Part shown: piece after piece, positions 26,901-35,737 of the stretch
Layout: every line of letters begins with the position of its first letter
Position numbering within the stretch: position 1 is the first letter of the stretch
Assembly (NCBI GenBank): GCA_964555515.1
Contig: CAZKSJ010000001.1
Location: forward strand, 16,440-80,439
Direction: 5' to 3'
DNA: 64,000 nucleotides
DNA from: UBA1388 sp964555515
Lineage (GTDB): Bacteria; Patescibacteriota; Microgenomatia; UBA1400; PJMF01
Program-made: the position numbers and the translations under genes
The notes under the pieces: generated by a model
What the model was told of the DNA's origin: nothing
Database searches by the model: none
What the model saw: only the letters and a program-made list of their open reading frames with translations

Positions 26901-28595
26901 TTACTCCGTTTCAGTCTTGGTGACTCGCAACACTTCTTCAATGGTGGTTAAGCCTTTAGTAATTTTTTCAATGCCATCATCAAACATGCTGGTTAACCCT
27001 TCCTTAATTGCCTGCTCACTGATGGTATCTACATCCGCTTTTTTGGCTACCAACTCTCGCAAGGCTTTTGATAATTCCAAGACTTCATAAATTCCCAATC
27101 TACCCTTATAACCAGTGTTGTGACATGCCCGACAACCTTGGCCGCGATAAACCCTGACTTCCTTTTTGTCACCCACTGGAATGTAATGCTTGTTGATAGT
27201 TTCAAGTGACAAGTATTTTTGTAGTTCAGTCACCGGAATTGTTTCAGAAACTCGGCAATGAGGACAAATTCTTCTGACTAGCCTTTGGGCCACGATTATG
27301 TGCACCGTACCAGCTACCAAAAATGGTTCTACTTTCATGTCGAATAGTCTGGGCAGAGAAGAGACCGCATTATTGGTATGGAGCGTAGAAAAAACCAAGT
27401 GACCGGTCAACGCCGCGTTAATTGCAATCGAAGCAGTTTCGTTATCTCTAATTTCCCCGACAAAAATATAATCAGGATCTTGCCTTAACAATGATCTTAA
27501 GCCATTGGCAAAAGTCAGGTTTGTCTTTTCATTAACCTGAACTTGATTTGCACCTTTAATCCGGTACTCAACAGGATCTTCAATACTGGTTAAGTTGGTC
27601 TCTCGAGTATTAATTGTCTTCAAAATTGAGTAGATGGTGGTAGTTTTTCCAGACCCAGTCGGACCAGTCACCAAGATCATGCCATAAGTTCTGGCAGCAG
27701 CTTTTTTAATTTTCACAAGATCTGTCTCATTGATGCCCAGCTCTTGCAATGAATATGACCGTGCTTGAGAGGTTAGCAGCCTCATCACCACTTTCTCTCC
27801 TTCCGCAATGGGAATGATGGAGACACGCAAATCTAGCCTCTCTCCTTTAATATCCATCTTAATCTTGCCGTCTTGTGCGGCCAAGTGCTGATCTGTGCGC
27901 AAGCTTGCTAAAACCTTGATTCTGGTTACAATTCTACCCAATAGCTCCTTCGGTAAATTGGCGATGTCGTGCAGAATGCCATCAATCCTGAATCTGACCA
28001 GTACCGCATCCTCATTTGGCTCAATATGAATGTCTGAGGCGTGTTCTAAGTAAGCAGCTCTAATCACCTCATCAACCAATTTTTTAATTGGTGGATCATG
28101 TGCGACCGTGCGCACGACTCTGCCATCTGCTTCATTGAGTAACTTGCTAAAAATTTCTTGAAAATCGGTGTGGTAATTCAGTAAAGTTTGATTTAAATCC
28201 TGTTCTGTCGCAAAAAACATCTTGACCTGCTTACCAGTTTTCTGAGCCACCAGCTTGGGTAAGATTTGATTCCTAAAATCGGCTGTGGCAATACTGACAA
28301 ACTTTTCATCCTCGGCGAAAGTAATCATTTTGTGACGTTTAGCCACTTCTTCGGGAATAATTCCTAAAGTCTCATCAGAGATGTCCAACTTGCTCAACTC
28401 AATAAAGGGAACTTTAATTGCCTCAGCCACCATCTTTCCCATTGCCTGATCCGTAATGTAGCCTTTTTCAACCAAACCATCCCAAAGACTTACTTCGGTT
28501 TCTTCTGCAAACTTGATTACTTGCTTGAGATCTGCTTCGGCGATAATTTTTTTAGCCAACAGTAAATTGCTGAGTTGGGCATCAGTCAGTTGCAT
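26901..28595 (-). CDS. pilB: Type IV pilus assembly ATPase PilB/GspE
   Basis: 564 residues: N-terminal MshEN-type domain (to about 150), then the secretion ATPase. Walker A GPTGSGKTTTIYSI, Asp box SIEDPVEY, Walker B DYIFVGEIRDNETA, His box LVFSTLHTNN, and the tetra-cysteine zinc site (CPHC...CRAC) are all present. The hexamer powers extension of the pilus through PilC. The promoter directly before it is of the leaderless type. Identification is firm; choice of PilB over GspE rests on the prepilin set in the same window. Confidence 0.93.
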   Translation of the reverse strand: MQLTDAQLSNLLLAKKIIAEADLKQVIKFAEETEVSLWDGLVEKGYITDQAMGKMVAEAIKVPFIELSKLDISDETLGIIPEEVAKRHKMITFAEDEKFVSIATADFRNQILPKLVAQKTGKQVKMFFATEQDLNQTLLNYHTDFQEIFSKLLNEADGRVVRTVAHDPPIKKLVDEVIRAAYLEHASDIHIEPNEDAVLVRFRIDGILHDIANLPKELLGRIVTRIKVLASLRTDQHLAAQDGKIKMDIKGERLDLRVSIIPIAEGEKVVMRLLTSQARSYSLQELGINETDLVKIKKAAARTYGMILVTGPTGSGKTTTIYSILKTINTRETNLTSIEDPVEYRIKGANQVQVNEKTNLTFANGLRSLLRQDPDYIFVGEIRDNETASIAINAALTGHLVFSTLHTNNAVSSLPRLFDMKVEPFLVAGTVHIIVAQRLVRRICPHCRVSETIPVTELQKYLSLETINKHYIPVGDKKEVRVYRGQGCRACHNTGYKGRLGIYEVLELSKALRELVAKKADVDTISEQAIKEGLTSMFDDGIEKITKGLTTIEEVLRVTKTETE

Positions 28596-28607
28596 GCTTT
28601 CATCATA
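28596..28607 (-). promoter_or_regulatory. Leaderless-type -10 box of pilBC
   Basis: On the minus strand TATGAT (28607-28602) followed by six bases and the ATG at 28595. No Shine-Dalgarno sequence. Confidence 0.55.
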
Positions 28608-28616
28608 TACTAAAAT

Positions 28617-29867
28617 TTAGCTAAAATGAAACTTTTTATCACCCAAAAAACCAGTTACTTCTGGTCTAATTTTTTCTTTCTGAATTAGTAAACCTGAGGT
28701 AACGGTGAATAATCCATAGCGATCATTTAAAACATCAACTGCTTTAGCAATCTGTTCTTGTTGCCACCAGTGGGGAAACCAACAATCTTGGACTTCAGAC
28801 CAGGGCTTGAGAAGAGACATACCAACGTGCAGTCTAATCACGGGAAAACGATCTTGCCAGCTGGGATATAACTTATACCTAATCAAGTCAAACATTTCAC
28901 TAACGTGTCTCACATAATATTTCAAAGTGAGATGATCTGCCCAAGACTGATCATCTCCAGCCAGTGAACAAAAAACTAGCCTGCCGGCCAACTCCATCTT
29001 GCGCAATTTGTGAATTACTTCTTCTGAAAGATTATAGAGCGTAGACATGATTAAGTCTTGGCTGCTACTCAATCTATATCCTGTGATTGAACGACTAACG
29101 CTTTTCATGTGCGGCAAGTTATCTGCCAGGCGCTTTAAAAAAAGCGGCTCTTCACCACGACCCATCTTGCGCAACTCCACACTCCAAAATGGACCAAACA
29201 TTGACGCCAAAATTTCAGTAGGAACAAAATTAATTTGATAAGGCACGGTCACCCCAATTCTGCTCAAGCGCTTGGCCAGACGCGGCCCAATCCCGCAGAC
29301 GTCTTTAAACTGGGTCGTGGCTAAAATTAGCAATTTATTTTCCTCGGTGACTTGCCGCACGCTACCTTTGGGGGCAGTTTCACCGATCATCTTGGCTAAA
29401 AACCTATTTTCAGCAATACCAATGTTGCAAGTCACCCACCCCCCCAACACACACTTCACTTGCTCCTGAATTTGGAGAGCAAAATCATGAGGTGAAGCAT
29501 ATAAATTTTGAACTTGGGAGTAGTCTATAAATACTTCATCCAAAGAAAAGACTTCAGTGGTTGGAGTAAGGTTGTCAAATAACTCCTTTAAGCGCTTGGT
29601 AGCCGAGAAGTACATTTCAAAAGCAGCCGGCATCTCAATCAAATTGGGAGCAAGTTGATATGCTTCTGCTAAAGAACAACCAGTACTGATACCTTTTAAT
29701 TTTGCTTCTTTGGAGGCAGCAATCACACAACTTCTACCCAGTTCTTTAACTACCACCACTGGTTTGTGACGTAAAGCGGGCGTTTCTTGTTGCAACAGAG
29801 TAGCAAAATAGGAATTAATATCAATGTGTAATACAATGCGTTTTTTTTGATTAATCAATTCATTCAC
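28617..29867 (-). CDS. Y-family DNA polymerase (DinB/UmuC-like)
   Basis: 416 residues. Catalytic residues: first Asp in HIDINSYFAT, then SLDEVFIDYS with the Asp-Glu pair, and the sugar-selecting aromatic Tyr in NSYFAT. The palm/finger region (VVVVKELGRSCVIAASKEAK) and the helix-hairpin-helix thumb (VCGIGPRLAKRLSRIGV) are complete, as is a little-finger domain (KSVSRSITGYRLSS). It copies past damaged DNA with low fidelity. It overlaps the upstream 89-residue gene by eight bases. I see no clear C-terminal beta-clamp peptide. Whether it counts as DinB or UmuC-like cannot be told. Confidence 0.88.
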   Translation of the reverse strand: MNELINQKKRIVLHIDINSYFATLLQQETPALRHKPVVVVKELGRSCVIAASKEAKLKGISTGCSLAEAYQLAPNLIEMPAAFEMYFSATKRLKELFDNLTPTTEVFSLDEVFIDYSQVQNLYASPHDFALQIQEQVKCVLGGWVTCNIGIAENRFLAKMIGETAPKGSVRQVTEENKLLILATTQFKDVCGIGPRLAKRLSRIGVTVPYQINFVPTEILASMFGPFWSVELRKMGRGEEPLFLKRLADNLPHMKSVSRSITGYRLSSSQDLIMSTLYNLSEEVIHKLRKMELAGRLVFCSLAGDDQSWADHLTLKYYVRHVSEMFDLIRYKLYPSWQDRFPVIRLHVGMSLLKPWSEVQDCWFPHWWQQEQIAKAVDVLNDRYGLFTVTSGLLIQKEKIRPEVTGFLGDKKFHFS

Positions 29868-30129
29868 ACCACACCTCCGCTAATTCCCACACCTCTTCAC
29901 TTCTATCAAAAATCAGACGATAACTATTACCCTGTGACAAGACTGAGTACTGTCGTTTGCTAATTCGACTATCACGAATTTCTGAAATAAAAGTAACTTG
30001 ATCGACTGCATATATCCTGCCTTGCCACTCGAATTTTTTAGGAATGAAGCGCGCTTGTTTATAAACACCAATTACATTAATGCGCTCACCAATTGCTTGG
30101 TACATATTAGCTTTTTCTTCTAAGTTCAT
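29860..30129 (-). CDS. DUF6504-like small protein paired with the Y-family polymerase
   Basis: 89 residues. The core PKKFEWQGRIYAVDQVTF with Trp-Gly-Arg-x-Tyr-x-Val and a C-terminal RLIFDRSEEVWELAEVWCE matches the pattern of the DUF6504 family, which in actinobacteria lies beside mutagenic polymerase genes (imuB, dnaE2). It is co-translated with the polymerase. It could be a regulatory or DNA-binding subunit; there is no experimental function I can name. Confidence 0.55.
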   Translation of the reverse strand: MNLEEKANMYQAIGERINVIGVYKQARFIPKKFEWQGRIYAVDQVTFISEIRDSRISKRQYSVLSQGNSYRLIFDRSEEVWELAEVWCE

Positions 30130-30277
30130 TTAGTGCAGATAGTCAAAAGACTAGAAAAAAACCCGAATATTAGCAAGAGGTATAAATAGATCAATGATAG
30201 GCAATTTCATGGGTTTTATTCGGTTTTGACTTAGAAGTTGGCGTAGTTGGGGGTGAAGTTACAATCGCTGTGATTAA

Positions 30278-30307
30278 GGTCACCCACATTCTGGAATGTG
30301 GGTGACC
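30278..30307. repeat. Perfect palindrome in a divergent intergenic region, possible operator
   Basis: Arms GGTCACCCACATTC and GAATGTGGGTGACC separated by TG. It lies between the divergent DUF6504-like gene and ccdA, 33 bases upstream of the ccdA -10 box. No T-tract follows on either strand, which speaks against a terminator and for a binding site or another role. Confidence 0.55.
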
Positions 30308-30337
30308 TATGCACATTAAAAAAACACCGGCTGAAGC

Positions 30338-30352
30338 TGATATAATGAGGAA
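30338..30352 (+). promoter_or_regulatory. Leaderless-type extended -10 of ccdA
   Basis: TGATATAAT (30338-30346), an extended -10 with perfect TATAAT, six bases (GAGGAA), ATG at 30353. The purine-rich spacer could look like a Shine-Dalgarno sequence but is too close to the box to be transcribed. Confidence 0.6.
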
Positions 30353-31111
30353 ATGCTTGCCTTTCCCCTCGATGGCTCTAATGTGAATTTATTGATTGCT
30401 TTCATCGCTGGGTTTGTCACCTTCTTTGCTTCCTGTTTGCTACCACTGATCCCTACCTATTTAGCTTATTTGTCTGGTATAGCAATCAATGGTCAACACG
30501 ACCAAAAGTCAGACATCCACCGCTGGCAAATTGTCAAAGTAGCCATGTTATTCGTCCTAGGCTTTGTCGCAACTTTTACGATTCTCGGGCTAGCTTTGAT
30601 TGGGCTGCAGACCTTTACCAATGGCTATCGAGAAGTTATTCAACGCTTGGCAGGATTATTCTTTATTGTGCTTGGTTTATTTATGCTAGGGTTATTCCGC
30701 TTGCCTTGGTTTAATCAAGATCATCGATTAAAAATTGATCATGCTTTCATAAAACACCGCAGCCTACACGCCTTAGCAATGGGAATAGCATTTGGATTTG
30801 GGTGGACGCCATGCATTGGTCCTGTTCTAGCCGTGATTTTATTCTGGGCAAGCCAAGCTGCTTCTCAATGGCAAGGCATTCTGTTGCTGATCACATATGG
30901 TTTAGGCTTAGGCCTACCTTTTATCCTGATTGCCGTGGCATTTGAAAAATTATTACCACTCATCAAGAAATCACAACAGTTTAGTTACTATCTAAATGTC
31001 ATCGCGGCCGTAATCATTATCATCGTGGGTGGATTATTACTCACCAACCAATTTCACGTCGCCTCAGGATACCTACTAAAACTATTTAGCATCTCAAGTC
31101 TTTCTGTCTGA
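30353..31111 (+). CDS. ccdA: CcdA-type membrane thiol-disulfide transporter
   Basis: 252 residues, six predicted transmembrane helices. The two redox cysteines are at the family positions: GFVTFFASCLLPLIPTYLAY in the first half and FGWTPCIGPVLAVIL in the second. CcdA/DsbD proteins carry electrons from cytoplasmic thioredoxin to proteins outside the membrane. No cytochrome c maturation genes are near, so a general redox role, perhaps with the DsbA-like protein at 9137, is more likely. Confidence 0.9.
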   Translation: MLAFPLDGSNVNLLIAFIAGFVTFFASCLLPLIPTYLAYLSGIAINGQHDQKSDIHRWQIVKVAMLFVLGFVATFTILGLALIGLQTFTNGYREVIQRLAGLFFIVLGLFMLGLFRLPWFNQDHRLKIDHAFIKHRSLHALAMGIAFGFGWTPCIGPVLAVILFWASQAASQWQGILLLITYGLGLGLPFILIAVAFEKLLPLIKKSQQFSYYLNVIAAVIIIIVGGLLLTNQFHVASGYLLKLFSISSLSV

Positions 31112-31282
31112 AAAGAGTAATGTAAATTCTCGAGAGCAGCAGAACTACCCTCAAAATAAATACACTACCTTTCTACTTCTTAACAAAATCGTCTTTAGCA
31201 GTCGTTGACATTGTCTGCCAATTTTGCTATTATTTAGCCGAGTAGAAAAATTTATCGCTGCTTAAGCGGGAAAGGAAACATC

Positions 31283-31705
31283 ATGTCAATCATTAGGTGG
31301 AACCCTTCAATCGGTGCACTCAGTCGGTGGCCAAGCACTTGGGATGAGGAGGATTTCCCAAGCTTCAGCGGAGCCAACAACCTTGATGTCTATGAAACTC
31401 AAGATGAAGTCGTGGTAAAAGCCAACGTAGCAGGTGTGCCAGCAGACAAAGTAGATGTTACATATGACAAGGGTGTGTTATGGATTCAAGCCAATGCCCA
31501 AGAATCATCTACCGAAGGAAAGAAACACTACAGCCGTTCCTCATGGAGTTATTCTTATAAAGTGTCTGTGCCAGGAGAAATTGATGTCAATCTTGAGCCA
31601 TCGGCAGAGGTTGAGGATGGAGTTATTAAAGTTACGTTCAAAAAATCGCCTGCTTCAAAACCAAAGAAACTACAGGTTTCACAAAAAGGAAAGAGCAAGT
31701 CTTAG
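31283..31705 (+). CDS. Small heat-shock protein, Hsp20/alpha-crystallin family
   Basis: 140 residues with a full alpha-crystallin domain (NLDVYETQDEVVVKANVAGVPADKVDVTYDKGVLWIQ; then SWSYSYKVSVPGEIDV and EDGVIKVTFKKS, ending in basic residues). An AAAGGAAAC sequence upstream is a plausible ribosome binding site. Such proteins hold unfolding proteins in a refoldable state. Strong terminator directly after. The IxI-type C-terminal motif is not obvious. Confidence 0.92.
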   Translation: MSIIRWNPSIGALSRWPSTWDEEDFPSFSGANNLDVYETQDEVVVKANVAGVPADKVDVTYDKGVLWIQANAQESSTEGKKHYSRSSWSYSYKVSVPGEIDVNLEPSAEVEDGVIKVTFKKSPASKPKKLQVSQKGKSKS

Positions 31706-31721
31706 CCAAGACTTGCTCTTT
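31690..31721. terminator. Bidirectional terminator after hsp20
   Basis: 14-base arms AAAGAGCAAGTCTT and AAGACTTGCTCTTT with loop AGCC; the stop codon of hsp20 is in the 5' arm and loop. TTTAAGTTCTATTT follows on the plus strand and TTTCCTTTTTG on the minus strand, so it can also end the convergent cytochrome b5-like gene. Confidence 0.8.
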
Positions 31722-31751
31722 AAGTTCTATTTGAAATCAAAACTTAGGAGG

Positions 31752-32249
31752 TTATTCTGCTCCCAAAGTACCGATTAAGTACTGCGGTAGGAATGATCTG
31801 GCCGTGCTTGAGTGTGGTTCGCCATCTTTTGGCCGTTGATTAAAGATGGCGGTGGCATCTGTCCCACACCCTTGTAAAATTGCCTCTCCTCCCGGATGCT
31901 GCTGTGATTCGATAAAGGCAGTTACATCATAAACTTGATCTTCGATGACCAACCAACAATCTGTGGCCGTGGCGTGTTCCGCAACTTCTGCCAAACTATA
32001 AACCCCACCACCTGGCTCTTCCTGAGCTGCTGCCGCATCATCAGTTGGCTGTCCTGATTGACCTTGATCTAGATTGGCGTTCTCTAATTCAGCACCATTC
32101 AATTCATCATTAAAATTATTGACTGGCTGCCCTTGAACACCCCCATCTTCTACTGAGTCCAAATTGGAGGACTGACTTTGACAAGCTGCCAGCAATAAAC
32201 CTGTACAGAATACCAATAAACCCACACCCAAACTCTTTAATTTCATCAT
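31752..32249 (-). CDS. Lipoprotein with cytochrome b5-like heme domain
   Basis: 165 residues. Signal peptide with lipobox LLAAC (acylated C23), a 55-residue acidic, Asn/Gln-rich linker, then a cytochrome b5-like domain (82-162): YSLAEVAEHATATDCWLVI, VYDVTAFIESQQHPGG with heme ligand H118, and the second ligand H146 in PHSSTARSFL. The extra Cys pair (C98, C128) could form a disulfide. It would sit on the outer face of the membrane as a one-electron carrier or heme binder. No heme synthesis or respiratory genes are visible in the window. Confidence 0.82.
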   Translation of the reverse strand: MMKLKSLGVGLLVFCTGLLLAACQSQSSNLDSVEDGGVQGQPVNNFNDELNGAELENANLDQGQSGQPTDDAAAAQEEPGGGVYSLAEVAEHATATDCWLVIEDQVYDVTAFIESQQHPGGEAILQGCGTDATAIFNQRPKDGEPHSSTARSFLPQYLIGTLGAE

Positions 32250-32380
32250 GGTTCCCCTTGACGCTAATTTTTGATATCTTGCACTCTAGCAAAAATAATT
32301 TTTTTGACAAGCGGTTTTGATGTGATTGTTCAACTTCATTCAACACCACGAAGAATCTCCACTTATAATATGCAACCAGC

Positions 32381-33541
32381 ATGATAACAAGTCGTTTCCA
32401 AATTGTGATCGCTTTAGCAAGCTTGACCATATTTTTACTAGTTGTCTCGGTGACAGCTTTCTTATGGCTAAGTTACCAAAGAACAGTTGTTACTACTTCC
32501 ACAACAGAGCAGAACTTGCCCCAATTAGCCTCCGATCTGCCCACACCCACTCCAGACCCGCTCGCCCCTTTTGGAGTGTTACTCCTTGGTTACGGTGGAG
32601 CAGGGCACGAAGGAGGCAGCTTGACCGATACCATCATTCTTGCCTGGATTAACCCGAGAGCTAAAAATGTGCATCTCATCTCAATTCCACGCGATTTATG
32701 GGTGACCTTGCCCATCACCGACACAACAGATCAACCTATCTCTGAAAAAATCAATGCTGCTTTTGCTATCGGTAACGATGTTAAACAATATCCACATCGT
32801 GCTGAGCAATTTTCACAAGAGGGTGCTGGTGGCATGATTGCTATGCAAGTGGTATCAGAGATGACTGGCTTACCCATCAATTACTTCATCGCCCTAGATT
32901 TTCAAGGATTTGAAAAAGCGGTTGATCGTTTAGGAGGCATTGATGTGGCTATTAAGACTGGTTTTGATGATCCATTGTATCCCCTTCCTGGTCAGGAGAA
33001 TAATGCTTGTGATAAAAGTGAAGAGGAAATTGCAGCTTTAACAGCCACCTTGTCTGGCGAGAAACTTGATCAAGCCTTTACCTGCCGTTACGAACATATT
33101 TACTTCGATGCAGGCAAACAACACCTTGATGGCACAACCGCTCTCAAGTTTGTGCGCTCCAGGCACTCTACTCAATCTGGCAATGATTTCGCCCGGGCAG
33201 AAAGACAACAATTAGTCATACAGGCTATCAAACAAAAAGTATTATCTCTCAGCATGATCCCCAAATTGTTTCCCCTCATCAATGAGCTTTCTTATCACAT
33301 CCAAACCAACATCGATGCTACGACTATTACTAGTTACAGTCAGGAATTGTCTGAATTGGACTCATATCAAATTAAAAAGCTGGTTTTGTCTGAAAAAAAC
33401 GTTCTTAAAGCAGCTCGGAGTGATCGCGGTCAATACGTGTTACTCCCAAAATCAGACAATAATTGGCAAGAAGTTCACTCATTTCTGACGACAGAAATCG
33501 GCACCACCCCAGATCTCACAACTGTTCCACCCTCACCCTAA
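32381..33541 (+). CDS. LytR-CpsA-Psr (LCP) family glycopolymer transferase
   Basis: 386 residues: short cytoplasmic start, one membrane helix (about 7-31), then the LCP domain. Signatures: LLLGYGGAGHEGGSLTDTIILAWINP, HLISIPRDLWV with the conserved Arg, FIALDFQGFEKAVDRLGGIDV, and FVRSRHSTQSGNDFARAERQQ. A TATAAT box (32364-32369) ends 11 bases before the start. LCP enzymes attach polyprenyl-linked polymers to peptidoglycan or proteins; with the GT2 and GT-C genes at 39-51 kb it points to a surface polymer. Confidence 0.9.
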   Translation: MITSRFQIVIALASLTIFLLVVSVTAFLWLSYQRTVVTTSTTEQNLPQLASDLPTPTPDPLAPFGVLLLGYGGAGHEGGSLTDTIILAWINPRAKNVHLISIPRDLWVTLPITDTTDQPISEKINAAFAIGNDVKQYPHRAEQFSQEGAGGMIAMQVVSEMTGLPINYFIALDFQGFEKAVDRLGGIDVAIKTGFDDPLYPLPGQENNACDKSEEEIAALTATLSGEKLDQAFTCRYEHIYFDAGKQHLDGTTALKFVRSRHSTQSGNDFARAERQQLVIQAIKQKVLSLSMIPKLFPLINELSYHIQTNIDATTITSYSQELSELDSYQIKKLVLSEKNVLKAARSDRGQYVLLPKSDNNWQEVHSFLTTEIGTTPDLTTVPPSP

Positions 33542-33671
33542 CAAAATAAGCAATGTCAACGCCCTCTTTTAATTGCCCGTTAGACGGTTTTGTGGTACAC
33601 TCTGATCAATTATTTTGATGTTATTGTTGATATATCTGAAAATATAAATACAACTACTTAATCGGCAATTA

Positions 33672-34385
33672 ATGGCAAGATCAACAGTCGCTGCTTCACA
33701 AAAAAAACGCACACTTAGATTTATTCACTCTATTGGTCATGAGCTCAAACAACCGCTCAGCTTAATCAAAGCTTATACCTACTACTTGAGTAAGTATCTA
33801 CCGCCTGGAAACGATCAAGCACATCAATATCCCGATAAAATTAATCGTCAAGTAGATTTGTTGACAACGATGCTCAACGACATCGTGGAAACTTCTCGTC
33901 TTTCCACTTTGGAGATGAAGTTGTCCAAGCAAAAAATTGAGTTAGGGAAGTTCATTCAAAACCAAATCGCCGATCTCAAATCAGCTTACCCTAATAGGAG
34001 TATTCAGCTTGAAACCAACCATTCACCAACTTGCATCCTAGGTGATCGGATGCGCCTGAGACAGGCTATCATGAATTTGCTGGTTAATGCAATTAATTAC
34101 TCCGAAGAATCTGAGCCAATTTTTGTCACCATTAAACCAAACACCAAAACAATTTTGTTGTCTATAACTGATCGAGGGATTGGCATTCCACCGTCACAAA
34201 TCAAACACATTTTTGAACCCTACTACCGCACCACTGGTTCAAAAAAAAGAGGGGTGAAGGGTTTGGGGCTAGGCCTAGCGATTGTCAAAGAAATTTTGAG
34301 ACTACACCATGCCAAAATATCGGTTCAGAGCAAAGTTAACAAAGGATCTACCTTCACGATTCATTTCCCCAAAAATTTAAACTAG
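33672..34385 (+). CDS. Cytoplasmic histidine kinase without sensor domain
   Basis: 237 residues: HisKA begins almost at once with phospho-His H23 (SIGHELKQPLSLIKAY), then a complete HATPase_c (NLLVNAINYS, TDRGIGIPPSQIKHIF, GLGLGLAIVKEIL, GSTFTIHF). No membrane helix and no sensor module, so input must come from a partner protein. It converges on an OmpR-type regulator nine bases beyond its stop, its probable partner. In HELKQP the residue after Lys is Gln where most kinases have Thr or Asn (HELRTP), which may weaken phosphatase activity. Confidence 0.82.
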   Translation: MARSTVAASQKKRTLRFIHSIGHELKQPLSLIKAYTYYLSKYLPPGNDQAHQYPDKINRQVDLLTTMLNDIVETSRLSTLEMKLSKQKIELGKFIQNQIADLKSAYPNRSIQLETNHSPTCILGDRMRLRQAIMNLLVNAINYSEESEPIFVTIKPNTKTILLSITDRGIGIPPSQIKHIFEPYYRTTGSKKRGVKGLGLGLAIVKEILRLHHAKISVQSKVNKGSTFTIHFPKNLN

Positions 34386-34394
34386 AATTATTTT

Positions 34395-35072
34395 TTAATT
34401 CGCGGGAGTCTGCATCATGTAACCAAATCCTCTGATAGATTTGATGAATTTAGTTTGGCCATGCTCAATTTTTTTCCGCAAATAGCCCACATAAACGTCC
34501 ACTACTCTAGTTTCTATGTCTGGGTTGCTATTCCAAATTCTAGACAAAATCATCTCTCTACTCAGCACTTTGTCTGGATTAGACATAAAATATTCAAGCA
34601 ACTTAAACTCTTGAGCCGAAAGAGTTATCATCTTGTCTGCTTGCATCACCTGGTGAGTAGTCAGGTTTAAACTTAAATCACCAACTTGCAGTTTTTGGAC
34701 TGTTTTGCCCTTTGACCGAAGGCGTGCTTTGATACGAGCCAGTAGTACTTCTGGCATGATTGGTTTGGGAATGTAGTCATCTGCCCCCAAGTTTAAACCT
34801 TGAGCAATGTCTTGAGGAGAACCTTGGGCAGTGATCATAATCACCTGAATTTGCGGATCATGTTCCTTGATTTTTTGACAAATTGTCCGCCCATCTAGAT
34901 CTGGCAAATTAAGATCAAGCAACACCAATTCTGGACTTACTTTTTCAACTGAGTTCAAACCACTCAGACCTCGATAATCTACAAACACTTGAAAACCCTC
35001 GTCGACCAAGACGTCTTTAATAAAGTTCGCCATGTCCACTTCATCTTCAATTACTTGAATAATGCTATTCAT
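34395..35072 (-). CDS. OmpR-family response regulator
   Basis: 225 residues: receiver domain (acidic pair ED-E at the start, phospho-Asp in LVLLDLNLPDLDG, VIMITAQGS, YIPKPIMPEVLLARI) and a C-terminal winged helix (LSAQEFKLLEYFMSNPDKVLSREMILSRIW; VDVYVGYLRKKI; IRGFGYMM). It binds DNA once phosphorylated. An AAGGGGT ribosome binding site precedes the start. Convergent with the sensorless kinase. Confidence 0.9.
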   Translation of the reverse strand: MNSIIQVIEDEVDMANFIKDVLVDEGFQVFVDYRGLSGLNSVEKVSPELVLLDLNLPDLDGRTICQKIKEHDPQIQVIMITAQGSPQDIAQGLNLGADDYIPKPIMPEVLLARIKARLRSKGKTVQKLQVGDLSLNLTTHQVMQADKMITLSAQEFKLLEYFMSNPDKVLSREMILSRIWNSNPDIETRVVDVYVGYLRKKIEHGQTKFIKSIRGFGYMMQTPAN

Positions 35073-35196
35073 ACCCCTTGATCTAAACTACCGAAATTAT
35101 CAACCGTGATTTTGCAGAGTAGTATATCACCTCCTGAGCTGCTCGCTTGATTTCTGAGTTTAAAAATCGAACTTGACCATTTAATTAGTCTGATGA

Positions 35197-35676
35197 TTAC
35201 TCTGATCTAACACTTACCCTCTGCACAATTGGCGCAGCCGCTTCTGTAAAACAAGCTTTAATTTCAACCATTTGTGGATTGATCGCCCGAATAGCATATC
35301 CTGTTTTCTCAAGCCCGGGTGCTTCTGCATCAACAGGCAGCGAGATGTTTTCTGATAAGATCTCAGGCAGATTCAAGCATTGGGCATTTTCTAGTTGACA
35401 GTGTGCTGTCTGCAAATTGCATCCCTCCTGACCTGTCCCCAATTGTTGCCACGATTCTGAGATCAGGTCAATGTGGTTTTGGTCAAAATGATGATTGATG
35501 GTGCTCGCCAGATTTGTGACCGCTACCTGCCTGATTCGATCATGATTAGTGTCGATTTTTTCTTGAGGATCAACTTCGTCTAGCAATAAAAAAAATGCCC
35601 CACCCACCATAATAAATATAGCCAAGACCACTACCACAACTAACGATAATCCATTGGACACGTTATTAATTAACAA
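35197..35676 (-). CDS. Exported single-helix protein, pilin-like in layout, function unknown
   Basis: 159 residues from a TTG at 35676; a GTG at 35661 is an equally good start. One N-terminal hydrophobic helix (LSLVVVVVLAIFIMVGGAFFLLL), then a polar outer domain with four Cys (EGCNLQTAHC, NAQC, KACF) and the pattern DRIRQVAVTNLASTINHHFDQN, which recalls the start of a pseudopilin globular domain. It lacks the Gly/Glu prepilin cleavage site, so it is not called a pilin. Unrecognised otherwise. Confidence 0.45.
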   Translation of the reverse strand: MLINNVSNGLSLVVVVVLAIFIMVGGAFFLLLDEVDPQEKIDTNHDRIRQVAVTNLASTINHHFDQNHIDLISESWQQLGTGQEGCNLQTAHCQLENAQCLNLPEILSENISLPVDAEAPGLEKTGYAIRAINPQMVEIKACFTEAAAPIVQRVSVRSE

Positions 35677-35737
35677 ATACTAACTCTAGGATATCAAGAA
35701 ATATCAATCAAAACATCTTGCAAAATAATTCCGCGCC

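Noticed and set aside
32116..32430. A 104-residue frame between the cytochrome b5-like and LCP genes
   Set aside because: Overlaps both gene starts and the lipoprotein signal peptide in another frame; no family likeness.
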